Shown: positions 55,852-64,000, counted from the first letter of the stretch. The stretch: 64,000 nt of DNA from Oscillatoria sp. SIO1A7 (GCA_010672965.1 JAAHFN010000035.1:16231-80230); one strand, 5' to 3'. Numbers and translations are program-made. The notes: generated by a model not told the origin, from the sequence alone.

Positions 55852-56399
55852 ATTGACTGCTCCTGCTTGCTGCTATTGAATGGGCAAGAGCAATCTGGTT
55901 TATGCAAAATTCTGCTCGCCGAAAGGTCTAATATTTTCAGAAGTTCCGCAAATTGTCGGCTCAAAGCCTACATCTAGGGGCTGGTGCGCGGTGCTAGCCC
56001 TACATGAAGAGTCTCTGCGTAATATCATGTCGGTTTGAATGCCCCAAAAAAAGCTTCTGCGCAAGGACAGGGCGTCCCGCCTGTCCCAAAGAGCGCTCCG
56101 GACAGGCGGGACGCCCGTCCTACGGGAGATTCCAAGTTTTTTCTGTGGGTATTTAACCCTACTTGATATAACTCCTAGTTTTTTTGGAGGCGATCGCTTA
56201 GCGCCCTTTCCCCGTAGGACAGGCGTCCCGCCTGTCTCTGGGCACCACCGGACAGGCGGGACGCCCGTCCTACGAATTAGGTAATTTATTTCTTGGAATT
56301 CCTTATGGATAGGACTTACGCAAAATATCCTTCCGGAGCGTGTTTTGTAGGGGCAATCCCCCCGTGGTTGCCCCGTTAGTAGAGTCAATGCGTAAGTCC
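55852..56399. repeat. Gap with two MITE family 2 elements and a GGACTTACGC palindrome
   Basis: MITE family 2 copy f (56022-56169) is nearly identical to that at 37622-37766. It is followed by a core-only copy (56214-56273) and a GGACTTACGCA...GCGTAAGTCC element at 56311-56400, whose last base overlaps the stop codon of the XRE gene. No gene is seen. Confidence 0.8.
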
Positions 56400-56942
56400 T
56401 TATGGAGTAGAGATTGGTTCCATCAGGGTTTGCTCTTGCCTATCTTCTGATGCGTCGCCTTTTCTAACCGCCTCTAGGCGTTCTTGACAAAAATCATCCA
56501 TCTGTGCCACATAGACTCCTTCTTTGAGCTTAATACCCAAAGCGGTGCTAACTTCTATTACATCCACAAAGCTAGCATTTTGATAATCTTTTTCTTCATA
56601 ACTGGCAATTTCTGCTTCCGTGCGATAGCAGATTGCCGCTAGTTCTTTTTGAGTTATTTTCAACCCTATTCTGGCTTTAATTAGCACATCTGATATTTCC
56701 TGGACATTTTCTGGATTGTTTACAACTAACGGCTGCGACGGATCGTGCTTGATGAGGGCTTCATATTCTTCTACTTCCGATAGCACCATCTTCTTCATAG
56801 CCTTCGCGCCTTTGTAATGAAGTTCCCATATGTATGGCTCATTTTTTTTCTTTTCTTCATCCCGTTCCACACCTGCTATAGCGCGATCGCATCCTTCTAC
56901 CAAGGATGTAGAAACGCGATACTGATGTTCGCTCTTAATCAT
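56400..56942 (-). CDS. XRE-type helix-turn-helix protein, array unit A
   Basis: This 180-aa protein begins MIKSEHQYRVSTSLVEGCDR. It has an N-terminal helical domain (type 1, ~1-80) and an XRE helix-turn-helix (type alpha, ~90-150: SDVLIKARIGLKITQKELAA, then ICYRTEAEIASYEEKDYQNA). It is the probable antitoxin/repressor partner of the preceding nucleotidyltransferase-like gene, with which it overlaps in an ATGA. A GAGGTGGG ribosome site precedes ATG 56942. The type 1 N-domain is shared with unit B, and the HTH with unit C. Confidence 0.82.
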   Translation of the reverse strand: MIKSEHQYRVSTSLVEGCDRAIAGVERDEEKKKNEPYIWELHYKGAKAMKKMVLSEVEEYEALIKHDPSQPLVVNNPENVQEISDVLIKARIGLKITQKELAAICYRTEAEIASYEEKDYQNASFVDVIEVSTALGIKLKEGVYVAQMDDFCQERLEAVRKGDASEDRQEQTLMEPISTP

Positions 56943-57394
56943 GGTTCCCACCTCAATAAGTCTATAGCTATTATTCCTTTCCGATTCAGATCCCTGTCGC
57001 GCTGAAAAAAGTCTATTGACATTATACTATCATAGACTGGTTGATCTGACTGGTAAATTTCGCCCCCATACTTGGCTTTTTGAGCAGGAGAATCATAAAA
57101 TTTTAGCACAATGGGAGCATTCTTTCTCAGGTAATCGATATCCACATCATCTTCTCGATCCCAACAGGCATCAAAGTCCTTAGGATCGGGTTTGTTGGTG
57201 ACAAAGCTGCCATTGATATAGATGGTACGGCATCCGGCAGCTTTTAGTTGCTCCATCACCGCTTCTAGCCCTCCAATCAGTCCGATGCGCTTGAGGTTCG
57301 TGCCAAAGCGCTCTTTAAAATCAGACCAGTCCGCCCAATGCACGCCTGGGGGTAGATTGCCGTTTTCGTCGAATGGTGGTATTTCGAGCCGCAT
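56939..57394 (-). CDS. Nucleotidyltransferase-like (DUF6932-type) protein, array unit A
   Basis: This ~151-aa protein starts MRLEIPPFDENGNLPPG. The core TIYINGSFVTNKPDPKDFDA has the Gly-Ser of a nucleotidyltransferase fold and an Asp-x-Asp pair (Asp73, Asp75), as in DUF6932/minimal nucleotidyltransferases. Such proteins act in toxin-antitoxin modules. The C-terminal half is type 1 (LKFYDSPAQ), matching unit B. The ATG at 57394 is preferred to a TTG three codons up. It overlaps the XRE gene as ATGA. Confidence 0.8.
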   Translation of the reverse strand: MRLEIPPFDENGNLPPGVHWADWSDFKERFGTNLKRIGLIGGLEAVMEQLKAAGCRTIYINGSFVTNKPDPKDFDACWDREDDVDIDYLRKNAPIVLKFYDSPAQKAKYGGEIYQSDQPVYDSIMSIDFFQRDRDLNRKGIIAIDLLRWEP

Positions 57395-57422
57395 CGATCG
57401 CAACTATCAAAGGTACATGGCA

Positions 57423-57428
57423 ATTATA
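57423..57428 (-). promoter_or_regulatory. Conserved -10 box, unit A
   Basis: TATAAT lies in a leader block conserved before all four nucleotidyltransferase genes (reading AGTATAATTGCCATG, then ACCTTTGATAGTTGCGATCG before the ATG). It suggests each pair has its own promoter with a 5' leader of about 20 bases. Equivalent boxes are at 58549-58554, 59581-59586 and 60603-60608. Confidence 0.5.
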
Positions 57429-57442
57429 CTGGCGATCGCCAT

Positions 57443-58058
57443 TTAAACCGCTATGGGTTTCTCCTCCTTTTCCGATGCTTCGCCCTCTCGAATAGCCTCC
57501 AAGCATTCCTTATAAAAATCATTCAGCTCCGCCATATAGACTCCTTCTTTTAGCTGAATTCCCAAAGCATCGCTAACTGCCATAAAATCTAAAAAGCTCG
57601 CCTGTTCGTAGTCCTTGTCCTCGTATATAGCGGTTCTCAAATAGATGCACCATCTCAAAGTGCAGTCACCGCAATGGTTTCAGCCGTTTCAGATATATTT
57701 ACTAATTTGAGAACCGCTGTAGTTTAATTTGCTCTTCCGTCAGCCACGCTAATTTTGCCAGTTCTTCTTGGCTAATTTTTAAGCCAATTCTCGCCTTTAT
57801 TAGTAAATCTGATAGTGCGCCAAATTCGTTTATCGTCAGAGCCACTGGCTGCGAAGGATCGTGCTTGATGAGGGCTTCATATTCTTCTACTTCCGATAGC
57901 ACCATCTTCTTCATAGCCTTCGCGCCCTTGTAATGAAGTTCCCATATATATGGCTTGTTTTTTTTCTTATCTTCATCCCGTTCCACAGCTGCTATAGCCC
58001 GATCGCATCCTTCTACCAAGGATTTGGAAACGCGATACTCGTGTTCGTCTTTAATCAT
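57443..58058 (-). pseudogene. XRE-type gene, array unit B, interrupted by a MITE
   Basis: The N-terminal part (MIKDEHEYRVSKSLVEGCDR, type 1) and first HTH helices (LSDLLIKARIGLKISQEELA) are read up to 57722. The rest of the HTH and the tail (YEDKDYEQASFLDFMAVSDA, SEKEEKPIAV) resume at about 57627. Between them lies a 94-bp MITE family 1 element, and comparison with unit D (59760-59810) shows the exact uninterrupted sequence. The gene is inactive as read. Confidence 0.85.
57628..57721. repeat. MITE family 1, copy 3, inserted in unit B XRE gene
   Basis: It begins TAGCGGTTCTCAAAT and ends ATTTGAGAACCGCTG, with TA on both sides. The homologous gene of unit D reads straight through, so the insertion and its TA target can be seen directly. 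The interior differs from the copies at 7944 and 17829. Confidence 0.85.
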
Positions 58059-58520
58059 GGATCCCACCTCAGTAAATCTATAGCTATGATTCCTTTGCGC
58101 CTCAGCTTCCTGTCGCGCTGAAAAAAGTCTATTGACATTATACTATCATAGACTGGTTGGTCTGACTGGTAAATCTCGCCCCCATATTTTGCTTTTTGGG
58201 CAGGAGAGTCATAAAATTTCAGCAAAATGGGGGCATTTTTTCGGAGGTAATCGATATCTACGTCATCATCCGGATCCCAACAGGCATCAAAGTCTTGGGG
58301 CTTAAGCTTGTTGGTCACAAAGCTGCCATTGATATATATGGTGCGGCATCCGGCGGCTTTTAGATGATTCATTACCGCTTCTAGTCCTCGAATCAGTCCG
58401 ATTCGCCTGGGGGTCGTGCCAAAGCGCTCTTTAAAATCAGACCAGTCCGCCCAATGGATGCCTGGGGGCGCCTGGAGGTAGATTGCCGTTTTCGTCGAAT
58501 GGTGGTATTTCGAGTCGCAT
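58055..58520 (-). pseudogene. Nucleotidyltransferase-like gene, array unit B, frameshifted
   Basis: ATG 58520 begins MRLEIPPFDENGNLPPG as in its sisters, but at about 58465-58475 an extra 10 bp (a duplicated CCCCCAGGC block) shifts the frame before HWADWSDFKERFG. The rest (GSFVTNKLKPQDFDACWD, LKFYDSPAQ) stays open in the other frame. With its partner also broken, unit B is dead as read. Its stop overlaps the XRE start as ATGA, as in units A and D. Confidence 0.8.
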
Positions 58521-58576
58521 CGATCGCAACTATCAAAGGGACATGGCAATTATACTGCGAACCGGCAACCTCTCAT

Positions 58577-59101
58577 TTAGGCCGTCATGGGTTCTTTCTC
58601 TTGTTCGGAGGCGTCGCCTTTTCTAACCGCCTCTAGGCATTTTCCCCAAAAATCATCTATCTCTGCCACATAGACTCCTTCTTTGAGCTTAATCCCCAAA
58701 ACGGTACTTACTGCGATCGCATCCACAAAGCTAGCATTTTGATAATCCTTTTCTTCATAACTGGCTATTTCTGCTTCCGTGCGATCGCAGATTGCCGCTA
58801 GTTCTTTTTGAGTTATTTTCAACCCTATTCTGGCTTTAATTAGCACATCTGATATTTCCAGGATATTTTCTGGGTTTTTTATAACTAACGGCTTTGACGG
58901 ATCGTGTTTAACGAGGGCTTCGTACTCGGCCATTTCCGCTTGCAGCGTATTGCGCTGACACTCATAAGAGTCTTGGATCAGTTGCCAGCCATCCGGGTCT
59001 TTCTTTTTCTTCTCTTCGTTTGCCCTAAGCGATAGTCTGCCTCTTTCAAATTTTTCTGCCCACATTTTCGTTATATCGTATTGGCGATCGTCTTTAATCA
59101 T
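58577..59101 (-). CDS. XRE-type helix-turn-helix protein, array unit C
   Basis: This 174-aa protein begins MIKDDRQYDITKMWAEKFER, the type 2 N-terminal domain shared with unit D. The HTH is type alpha (SDVLIKARIGLKITQKELAA, then ICDRTEAEIASYEEKDYQNA), almost identical to unit A. The start overlaps the end of the nucleotidyltransferase gene by 8 bp. The type 2 N-domain resembles that of other XRE antitoxins with a charged N-terminal helix. Confidence 0.85.
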   Translation of the reverse strand: MIKDDRQYDITKMWAEKFERGRLSLRANEEKKKKDPDGWQLIQDSYECQRNTLQAEMAEYEALVKHDPSKPLVIKNPENILEISDVLIKARIGLKITQKELAAICDRTEAEIASYEEKDYQNASFVDAIAVSTVLGIKLKEGVYVAEIDDFWGKCLEAVRKGDASEQEKEPMTA

Positions 59102-59552
59102 AGTCCCACCTCAATAAATCTATGGCCACTATTCCTTTAGGATTTTTTTTGTATCGGTCTCGCTGAAAAAGATCCATTGTCATTGTAGCACCATAGGCAG
59201 GTTGGTCTGAAGGGTAAATTTCACCCCCATATTTCGCTTTTTGAGCGCTAGGATTATAAAAATTTAGCACAATGGGAGCATTCTTTCTCAGGTAATCGAT
59301 ATCCACGTCATCCCGATCCCAACAGGCATCAAAGTCCTTGGGATCGGGTTTGTTGGTTACAAAGCTACCATTGATATAGATGGTACGGCATCCGGCAGCT
59401 TTTAGTTGCTCCATCACCGCTTCTAGCCCTGGAATCAGTCCGATTCGCCTGGGGGTCGTGCCAAAGCGCTCTTTAAAATCAGACCAGTCCGCCCAATGCA
59501 CGCCTGGGGGTAGATTGCCGTTTTCGTCGAATGGTGGTATTTCGAGCCGCAT
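59094..59552 (-). CDS. Nucleotidyltransferase-like (DUF6932-type) protein, array unit C
   Basis: This ~152-aa protein has TIYINGSFVTNKPDPKDFDA, identical to unit A over this stretch, but a type 2 C-terminal half (LNFYNPSAQ, QPAYGATMTMDLF) shared with unit D. It has one residue fewer after ACWD (RDDVDIDY versus REDDVDIDY). The ATG is at 59552; it is followed by its XRE partner. Confidence 0.8.
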   Translation of the reverse strand: MRLEIPPFDENGNLPPGVHWADWSDFKERFGTTPRRIGLIPGLEAVMEQLKAAGCRTIYINGSFVTNKPDPKDFDACWDRDDVDIDYLRKNAPIVLNFYNPSAQKAKYGGEIYPSDQPAYGATMTMDLFQRDRYKKNPKGIVAIDLLRWDYD

Positions 59553-59600
59553 CGATCGCAACTATCAAAGGGACATGGCAATTATACTGGCGATCGCCAT

Positions 59601-60122
59601 TTAAACCGCGATGGGTTTCTCCTCTTTTTCCGATGCCTCGCCTTCTCGAATAGCCCCTAGGCATTGTTTACAATAATCATCTATCTCCGCCACATAGACT
59701 CCTTCTTTGAGCTTAATCCCCAAAATGGTACTAACTGTCATAAAATCTAAAAAACTAGCATCTGCATAGTTCTTATCCTCATAGAGTTGAATTTGCTCTT
59801 CCGTCAGCCCCGCTAATTCTGCCAGTTCTTTTTGGCTAATTTTCAAGCCAATTCTGCCTTTAATTAGCAAATCCGATAGTTGGTTGAATTGGTCTATTGT
59901 CAGAGCGACCGGCTCCGAGGGTTCGTGCTTTACGAGGGCTTCATACTCAGCCATTTCTGCCAGTAGCGTATTGCGCTGACACTCATAAGAGTCTTGAATC
60001 ATTTGCCACCCATCGGGGTCTTTCTTTTTCTTTTCTTCGTTTGCCCGAAGCGATAGTCTGCCTCTCTCGAATTTTTCTGCCCACATTCGGGTTATCTCAT
60101 ACTGGCGATCGTTTTTAATCAT
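59601..60122 (-). CDS. XRE-type helix-turn-helix protein, array unit D
   Basis: This 173-aa protein begins MIKNDRQYEITRMWAEKFER, N-domain type 2. The HTH is type beta (LSDLLIKGRIGLKISQKELA, TEEQIQLYEDKNYADASFLD), shared with unit B, and the tail SEKEEKPIAV is the type beta tail. It starts with an ATGA overlap on the preceding nucleotidyltransferase gene. Confidence 0.85.
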   Translation of the reverse strand: MIKNDRQYEITRMWAEKFERGRLSLRANEEKKKKDPDGWQMIQDSYECQRNTLLAEMAEYEALVKHEPSEPVALTIDQFNQLSDLLIKGRIGLKISQKELAELAGLTEEQIQLYEDKNYADASFLDFMTVSTILGIKLKEGVYVAEIDDYCKQCLGAIREGEASEKEEKPIAV

Positions 60123-60574
60123 GGTTCCCACGTCAATAAATCTATCGCTACTATACCTTTAGGATTTTGGAATCGGTCGCGTTGAAAAAAGTCTATTGTC
60201 ATTGTAGCACCATAAGCGGGTTGGTATGATGGATAAATCTCGCCCCCATATTTCGCTTTTTGAGCGCTAGGATTATAAAAATTTAGCACAATGGGAGCAT
60301 TTGTTCTCAAATAATCGATATCTACGTCATCCTCCCGATCCCAACAGGCGTCAAAGTCGTTAGGCTTTGGTTCTTGGGTGACAAAGCTACCATTGATATA
60401 GATGGTGCGGCATCCGGCAGCTTTTAGATGCTTCATTACAGCTTCTAGTCCTAGAATCAGTACGTTTCGCCTATAGGTCGTGCCAAAGCGCTCTTTAAAA
60501 TCAGACCAGTCCGCCCAATGCACGCCTGGGGGTAGATTGCCGTTTTCGTCGAATGGTGGTATTTCGAGTCGCAT
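60119..60574 (-). CDS. Nucleotidyltransferase-like (DUF6932-type) protein, array unit D
   Basis: This ~151-aa protein has INGSFVTQEPKPNDFDACWD, with the N-half of type beta (KHLKAAG) as in unit B and the C-half type 2 (LNFYNPSAQ) as in unit C. The ATG is 60574. It lies 29 bp after the stop of the PD-(D/E)XK-like gene, so the array may be read from that gene as well as from its own TATAAT. Confidence 0.8.
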   Translation of the reverse strand: MRLEIPPFDENGNLPPGVHWADWSDFKERFGTTYRRNVLILGLEAVMKHLKAAGCRTIYINGSFVTQEPKPNDFDACWDREDDVDIDYLRTNAPIVLNFYNPSAQKAKYGGEIYPSYQPAYGATMTIDFFQRDRFQNPKGIVAIDLLTWEP

Positions 60575-60603
60575 CGATCGCAACTATCAAAGGTACATGG
60601 CAA

Positions 60604-61209
60604 TTATACAAGCTCGCCTATCGCTTCCAACAAGCATCCTAAAATTTTATCCACGTCTTTAATATAGAAATTACTCAAGTCTATAAATAGGCGATCGCCT
60701 GCCAATTTCAGAAATTTCCAAATATCTCCCGTCGTCACCGCCCCATAAATAGTCTTGGCCTCGTTGCCCTCTTGTTGGTTAAACAACTGAGCTGCCAGCA
60801 TCGCCGCCCCGCACTGACCCAAGCCACCCTTAATATCCTCATTCTTCGCTTCTAAAACAATCGCCACTGGCGCATTAATGGTTAATTGTTCCTTAGAGCC
60901 ACTGAGAATAAAATCGCAAAAACCATTTAGCCCTTGCTCGGGAGCAATATTAAAATCCGTTCCCGAAAATAAGCTAATGCCGCCGTTTCCCCTGCGCCTG
61001 ACTTCCAATAACAAAGGTGCGATAATTAACTCAGAGCGAGCCTTTTCGGTATTAATCGCCAGGGCTAGCTCCACTGTCTCCGCTAAAGTCCGAGCCAGAA
61101 AATCGCTAGGCGGTATCGGCTCCACTCCCGCAAACAAATCCCTCTGCTCCTCAACCAGTAAGTTAAACTTATTCTTAAGTCGAGCTAATGTAAAATCGCT
61201 ATAAGCCAT
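60604..61209 (-). CDS. PD-(D/E)XK nuclease-like protein
   Basis: This ~201-aa protein begins MAYSDFTLARLKNKFNLLVE. The core GFCDFILSG followed about 20 residues later by VAIVLEAKNEDIKGGLGQCG has the D-(X)n-ExK pattern of restriction-endonuclease-like folds, and then a helix with Gln. Such proteins are frequent in cyanobacteria, usually as stand-alone orphans. Preceding residues (ELIIAPLLLEVRRR) are typical. The ATG at 61209 is preferred to a start nine codons up. No methyltransferase is adjacent. Confidence 0.75.
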   Translation of the reverse strand: MAYSDFTLARLKNKFNLLVEEQRDLFAGVEPIPPSDFLARTLAETVELALAINTEKARSELIIAPLLLEVRRRGNGGISLFSGTDFNIAPEQGLNGFCDFILSGSKEQLTINAPVAIVLEAKNEDIKGGLGQCGAAMLAAQLFNQQEGNEAKTIYGAVTTGDIWKFLKLAGDRLFIDLSNFYIKDVDKILGCLLEAIGELV

Positions 61210-61239
61210 CGATAACTCCTCAACTGGCGATCGCAATCC

Positions 61240-61545
61240 TAAATCGTTAGCGATATCTGAGAAACCCGAGAAACCCGGTTTTTTTAAAAAAACCGGTTTC
61301 TATGTATATCCGGGCAAGCGATCGCTTTCCGATAATTGCTATATTCCTCCTCATTATAGCGCAAATACGAGCAAAAGTAATCTTAAATCGTTAGCGATAT
61401 GTAAGAAACCCGGGTTTTTCAAAAAACCGGGTTTCTGGCTTCCGCGAATACGATCGAAAGTAATCTTCGCTAGCGACATGTAAGAAACCCGGTTTTTCAA
61501 GAAGCCCGGTTTTTCAAAAAAACCGGGCTTGTGGCTCCTGCCACC
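61240..61545. repeat. AAACCCGGTTTTT palindrome cluster
   Basis: Four to five copies of AAACCCGGTTTTT/AAAAACCGGGTTT hairpins (61265-61300, 61405-61435, 61485-61530), each after AAATCGTTAGCGAT or similar. The first starts TGGCGATCGCAATCCTAAATC, as in other gaps. The stretch separates the PhoD gene end from the nuclease-like gene. No gene is seen. Confidence 0.75.
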
Positions 61546-61565
61546 GATGCAATTTAAAAAATAAA

Positions 61566-64000
61566 TTACAAAACCGAAGCCGCTTCGTCGAGCCGCACTG
61601 CCGCGCCACTGCTATCAGTGCGATAAACAAAGCGCTGCTGGCCGCTTTCCACCGTAACTTGCCAACCATCTACCAAGGCTAGGGTGCAGACTTCGCCAGG
61701 AGCGGCCAAACCCAAGCAGCCATCCGGCCAAGTTTGCTGTTGGGCAGAAACCAGAGTTTGATTATCCTCGGCTATGCCAAAATCTTGACTAATCCGCTGT
61801 TGTACGGAATCTTGTACTGCTTCGGGCAAACCCGTATTGCCGAGAAGGGGATCGATGGTAAATTGGCTGACAACAAATGGAGTTTGAGTAGCGATCGCTT
61901 CTGGATTAGCCTCAATTTCATCCTGACTGTACGGCTCCACCCCATAAGTCGTAACCGTAAGCTCTTGCGTCTGAGCGTCAACCTCAAACTCAGTCCAACC
62001 AAAAGTATGGCCTCCTATATAAGTTCCCTCAAGCAACTCGGCATTAATCTCCGATCCTTCCAAACCAATCGGGTCGTATCCTAGGGCGAGGATTTGGCTA
62101 TCGATGAGTTGCCGCACGAAGGCATCTCGTTCCTCGCGATCGCTTAAAGCATTGTATCGGTCTTTCTCGGACTGGGGCAAAAGCTCGTCGGGAGTCAAAG
62201 CAACAATGCTCGGGCCGAAAGGCGCTCCAACCGCTCCTTGACCGAAGTCATCCTGATAGGCCAACGGACCAATCACCACATCTATAGCATTAGTTGGAAT
62301 TTGCGGTTGGCCGAATCCTTCTTGATAGGTGAGATTATTGACAACATAGCCGTGAAAATCGCCACTGACAAAGACGACATTATTAATATCGTTTTGCTCG
62401 ATGAAACGTAGCAAATCGGTTCGCTCCGCTCCATAGGCTTCCCAGGTAAGTGGAACTCCAAAATTCTGCATGGGAATCGGTGCCATCACAAACTTCCAGG
62501 TAATTCCCGAATTCTGCGCCGCCAGTAAATCGTCTTTTAGTTCCTGTAGTTGCACCGCTCCCAGCATCTCGCGCTCCGGGTCAAAGGCATTGATAAGAAA
62601 CTGAATATTTTCTCCCACGCTCGCGTTTCCAGGCAGCAAAGGAGTATTCCGGAAAGAACGCACGTCTAAAATAAATGTAGCCGCATCATTACCGTGGGTA
62701 TTAGCTCGATATAGTTTTTGCTCGTTAGCGGTTTGGGGGTCGCCATTGTCGCCATAGAACTCATCGCGAATTGGGTTGTAATCCTGGAAAGCGCGCAGGG
62801 CGGCATCAAAAACTGGAGTATCGTTAACAAAGCCGCTGCCCGTGCCAAAAATACCATCCTGCTGGGGCGAGTCTTCCGGCGCGGCACCTCCAGCAAAATC
62901 ATTGGTAACTTCGTGGTCGTCCCAAGTAGCGTAGATGGGAGTAGAAGCCCGCAGGTCGGCTAAAGTATTGAGGCCGAAACGTTGGGAATAGACTTCGTTA
63001 TGCTTGGTGCGAAAACCTTCAATAGTATTTGGCTGTCCGATTCCGGGCAAGTCTGGCGACAAATTATCTGCATAAATAGTGTCTCCTAGGGCGACGAAGA
63101 AATCTAGGTTGCGATCGTCGGCATTGGCAACTGCCGGATAGGGAGTTAGATGACCTTGCCAGTCTCCCGATACCCCAAAGCGCAAACCGCTGTTATTTCC
63201 CAAAGCGGCTGGAGTGCGGAACTGACCCGCTGCTGAAGTTCCGGCGGCATCGACAACCCGATAGAAATATTGGCTCCCCGGGTTTAAATCTGTTAGCTGG
63301 ACTTTCACCGGAACTGTCGGATCGGCGGCTATTGCCGTCGAAGTGCCGATAACATTATTGAAGTTTGGATCAGTAGAATATTCAAAAGAAACCGAACCCG
63401 GAACGACAGTCCGCGTCCACAATACCGCCGAGTTTTGAGTTACGTCCCCAGAAGCTACGCCATTGGGCAAGGTCTCACCTCCGGGCTCGATAAATGGGGT
63501 AAACTCTCGCCTTTCGGCAGCGCCAAATAATAAATAATGTTCTATGCCAGACGTAGAGCCTCTTTCTACCGCAGCCTCTACGTCCGGGTTCGCTGCCAGA
63601 TAAAAGCGATCGCTAAAGAAAGCGCTAGGGCTGCGACCCTCCCGCCGTCCGAAAAGAGCGAAATGCTCGATGCCGGTTATTTCGTCTCTTTGTACCGCCG
63701 CAGCTACGTCGGGATTGTTGGCCAAATAAAAATTGCGATCGAATAGAGGACTGGGATTGCGGCTTTCCCTTTGTCCGAAAAGGGCGAAATGCTCGATGCC
63801 GGTTATTTCGTCTGTTTGTACCGCCGCAGCTACGTCGGGATTGTTGACCAAATAAAAGTTGCGATCGAACAAGGCGCTAGGATTGCGACCCTCCCTTTCG
63901 CCGAAAAATATAAAGTGATCCAAGGCGGCGATCGCACCGCTACCTACTGCGGCGGCAACATCCGGGTTGCTCCGAACATAAAAGCCACTATCGAACAGGG
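61566..64000 (-). CDS. PhoD-type alkaline phosphatase with N-terminal NPDV repeats, 5' end off the window
   Basis: The reading frame is open to the window edge (811 codons seen), so the start is missing. The visible N-terminus has at least four ~40-aa repeats (SALFDRNFYLVNNPDVAAAV and similar, each ending HFxxFGxREGR). A Fn3-like purple-acid-phosphatase N domain (SGDVTQNSAVLWTRTV) precedes the PhoD core with metal-binding motifs GVSGDW, VALGDTIYAD, WDDHEVTNDF and VFVSGDFHGY. The last ~60 residues (DGCLGLAAPGEVCTLALVDG onward) are a small C-terminal domain. It is probably secreted and releases phosphate from phosphodiesters. Confidence 0.9.
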   Translation of the reverse strand, partial: LFDSGFYVRSNPDVAAAVGSGAIAALDHFIFFGEREGRNPSALFDRNFYLVNNPDVAAAVQTDEITGIEHFALFGQRESRNPSPLFDRNFYLANNPDVAAAVQRDEITGIEHFALFGRREGRSPSAFFSDRFYLAANPDVEAAVERGSTSGIEHYLLFGAAERREFTPFIEPGGETLPNGVASGDVTQNSAVLWTRTVVPGSVSFEYSTDPNFNNVIGTSTAIAADPTVPVKVQLTDLNPGSQYFYRVVDAAGTSAAGQFRTPAALGNNSGLRFGVSGDWQGHLTPYPAVANADDRNLDFFVALGDTIYADNLSPDLPGIGQPNTIEGFRTKHNEVYSQRFGLNTLADLRASTPIYATWDDHEVTNDFAGGAAPEDSPQQDGIFGTGSGFVNDTPVFDAALRAFQDYNPIRDEFYGDNGDPQTANEQKLYRANTHGNDAATFILDVRSFRNTPLLPGNASVGENIQFLINAFDPEREMLGAVQLQELKDDLLAAQNSGITWKFVMAPIPMQNFGVPLTWEAYGAERTDLLRFIEQNDINNVVFVSGDFHGYVVNNLTYQEGFGQPQIPTNAIDVVIGPLAYQDDFGQGAVGAPFGPSIVALTPDELLPQSEKDRYNALSDREERDAFVRQLIDSQILALGYDPIGLEGSEINAELLEGTYIGGHTFGWTEFEVDAQTQELTVTTYGVEPYSQDEIEANPEAIATQTPFVVSQFTIDPLLGNTGLPEAVQDSVQQRISQDFGIAEDNQTLVSAQQQTWPDGCLGLAAPGEVCTLALVDGWQVTVESGQQRFVYRTDSSGAAVRLDEAASVL

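Noticed and set aside
56400..60583. CRISPR-like array
   Set aside because: The regular repeats are whole genes of about 1 kb, not short direct repeats with spacers.

Overview
The window is cyanobacterial DNA. The evidence is the very frequent HIP1 octamer GCGATCGC, cyanobacterial protein families (SLH/OprB porin, DUF1822, DUF3598, an intein-bearing DnaX), many heptanucleotide STRR-type repeats, and a dense population of short palindromic intergenic elements. The mix suggests a large-genome filamentous (Oscillatoriales-like) organism. That placement is inference; no rRNA or tRNA gene is visible.

Region 1 (0.3-37.3 kb) is mostly on the minus strand. It is a loose metabolic island: an AGE-type epimerase fused to a STAS domain, the glycogen debranching enzyme GlgX, VOC and DJ-1/PfpI proteins, two MDR oxidoreductases, an SDR, a cupin, a nitrilase homologue, a Tat-type GMC oxidoreductase, a ThDP decarboxylase, three SnoaL-like proteins, and a dispersed molybdenum-hydroxylase gene set (large, FAD and small subunits, XdhC-like and MocA-like factors). 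The small subunit keeps only one of the eight cysteines that normally hold its two [2Fe-2S] clusters. The nitrilase homologue has Ser and Arg where the catalytic Cys and Lys should be. An MntA/HepT toxin-antitoxin locus lies inside the island, with hepT broken by an in-frame stop.

Region 2 (38.2-44.1 kb) holds an orphan NHLP-type RiPP leader peptide with almost no core, an unknown 398-aa protein beside it, an AraC-type response regulator and a multi-PAS histidine kinase with in-frame 15-bp tandem repeats.

Region 3 (45-51 kb) carries dnaX, with a 184-aa mini-intein in its Walker B motif that has absorbed a genomic repeat, and the glutamate dehydrogenase gene gdhA. Between them is a repeat-rich 1.9 kb gap. 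This gap contains the second copy of a ~0.5 kb structured RNA-like element whose first copy is near 6.4-6.9 kb. The two copies are diverged but keep several hairpins by compensating changes. They may be ORF-less HEARO/omega-RNA elements.

Region 4 (51.3-61.2 kb, minus strand) looks like a stress or defence island. It has a sigma-like factor, a DUF1822 protein and a CHAT-protease/Ser-Thr-kinase fusion. Beyond these are a PD-(D/E)XK-like protein and four tandem nucleotidyltransferase-like/XRE gene pairs. The four pairs form a 2x2 mosaic of two central-domain types and two flank types. One pair is dead: a TA-targeting MITE sits in its XRE gene and a 10-bp duplication disrupts its nucleotidyltransferase gene. 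The window ends inside a PhoD-type phosphatase gene whose N-terminal NPDV repeats are shared with a secreted protein at 27-28 kb.
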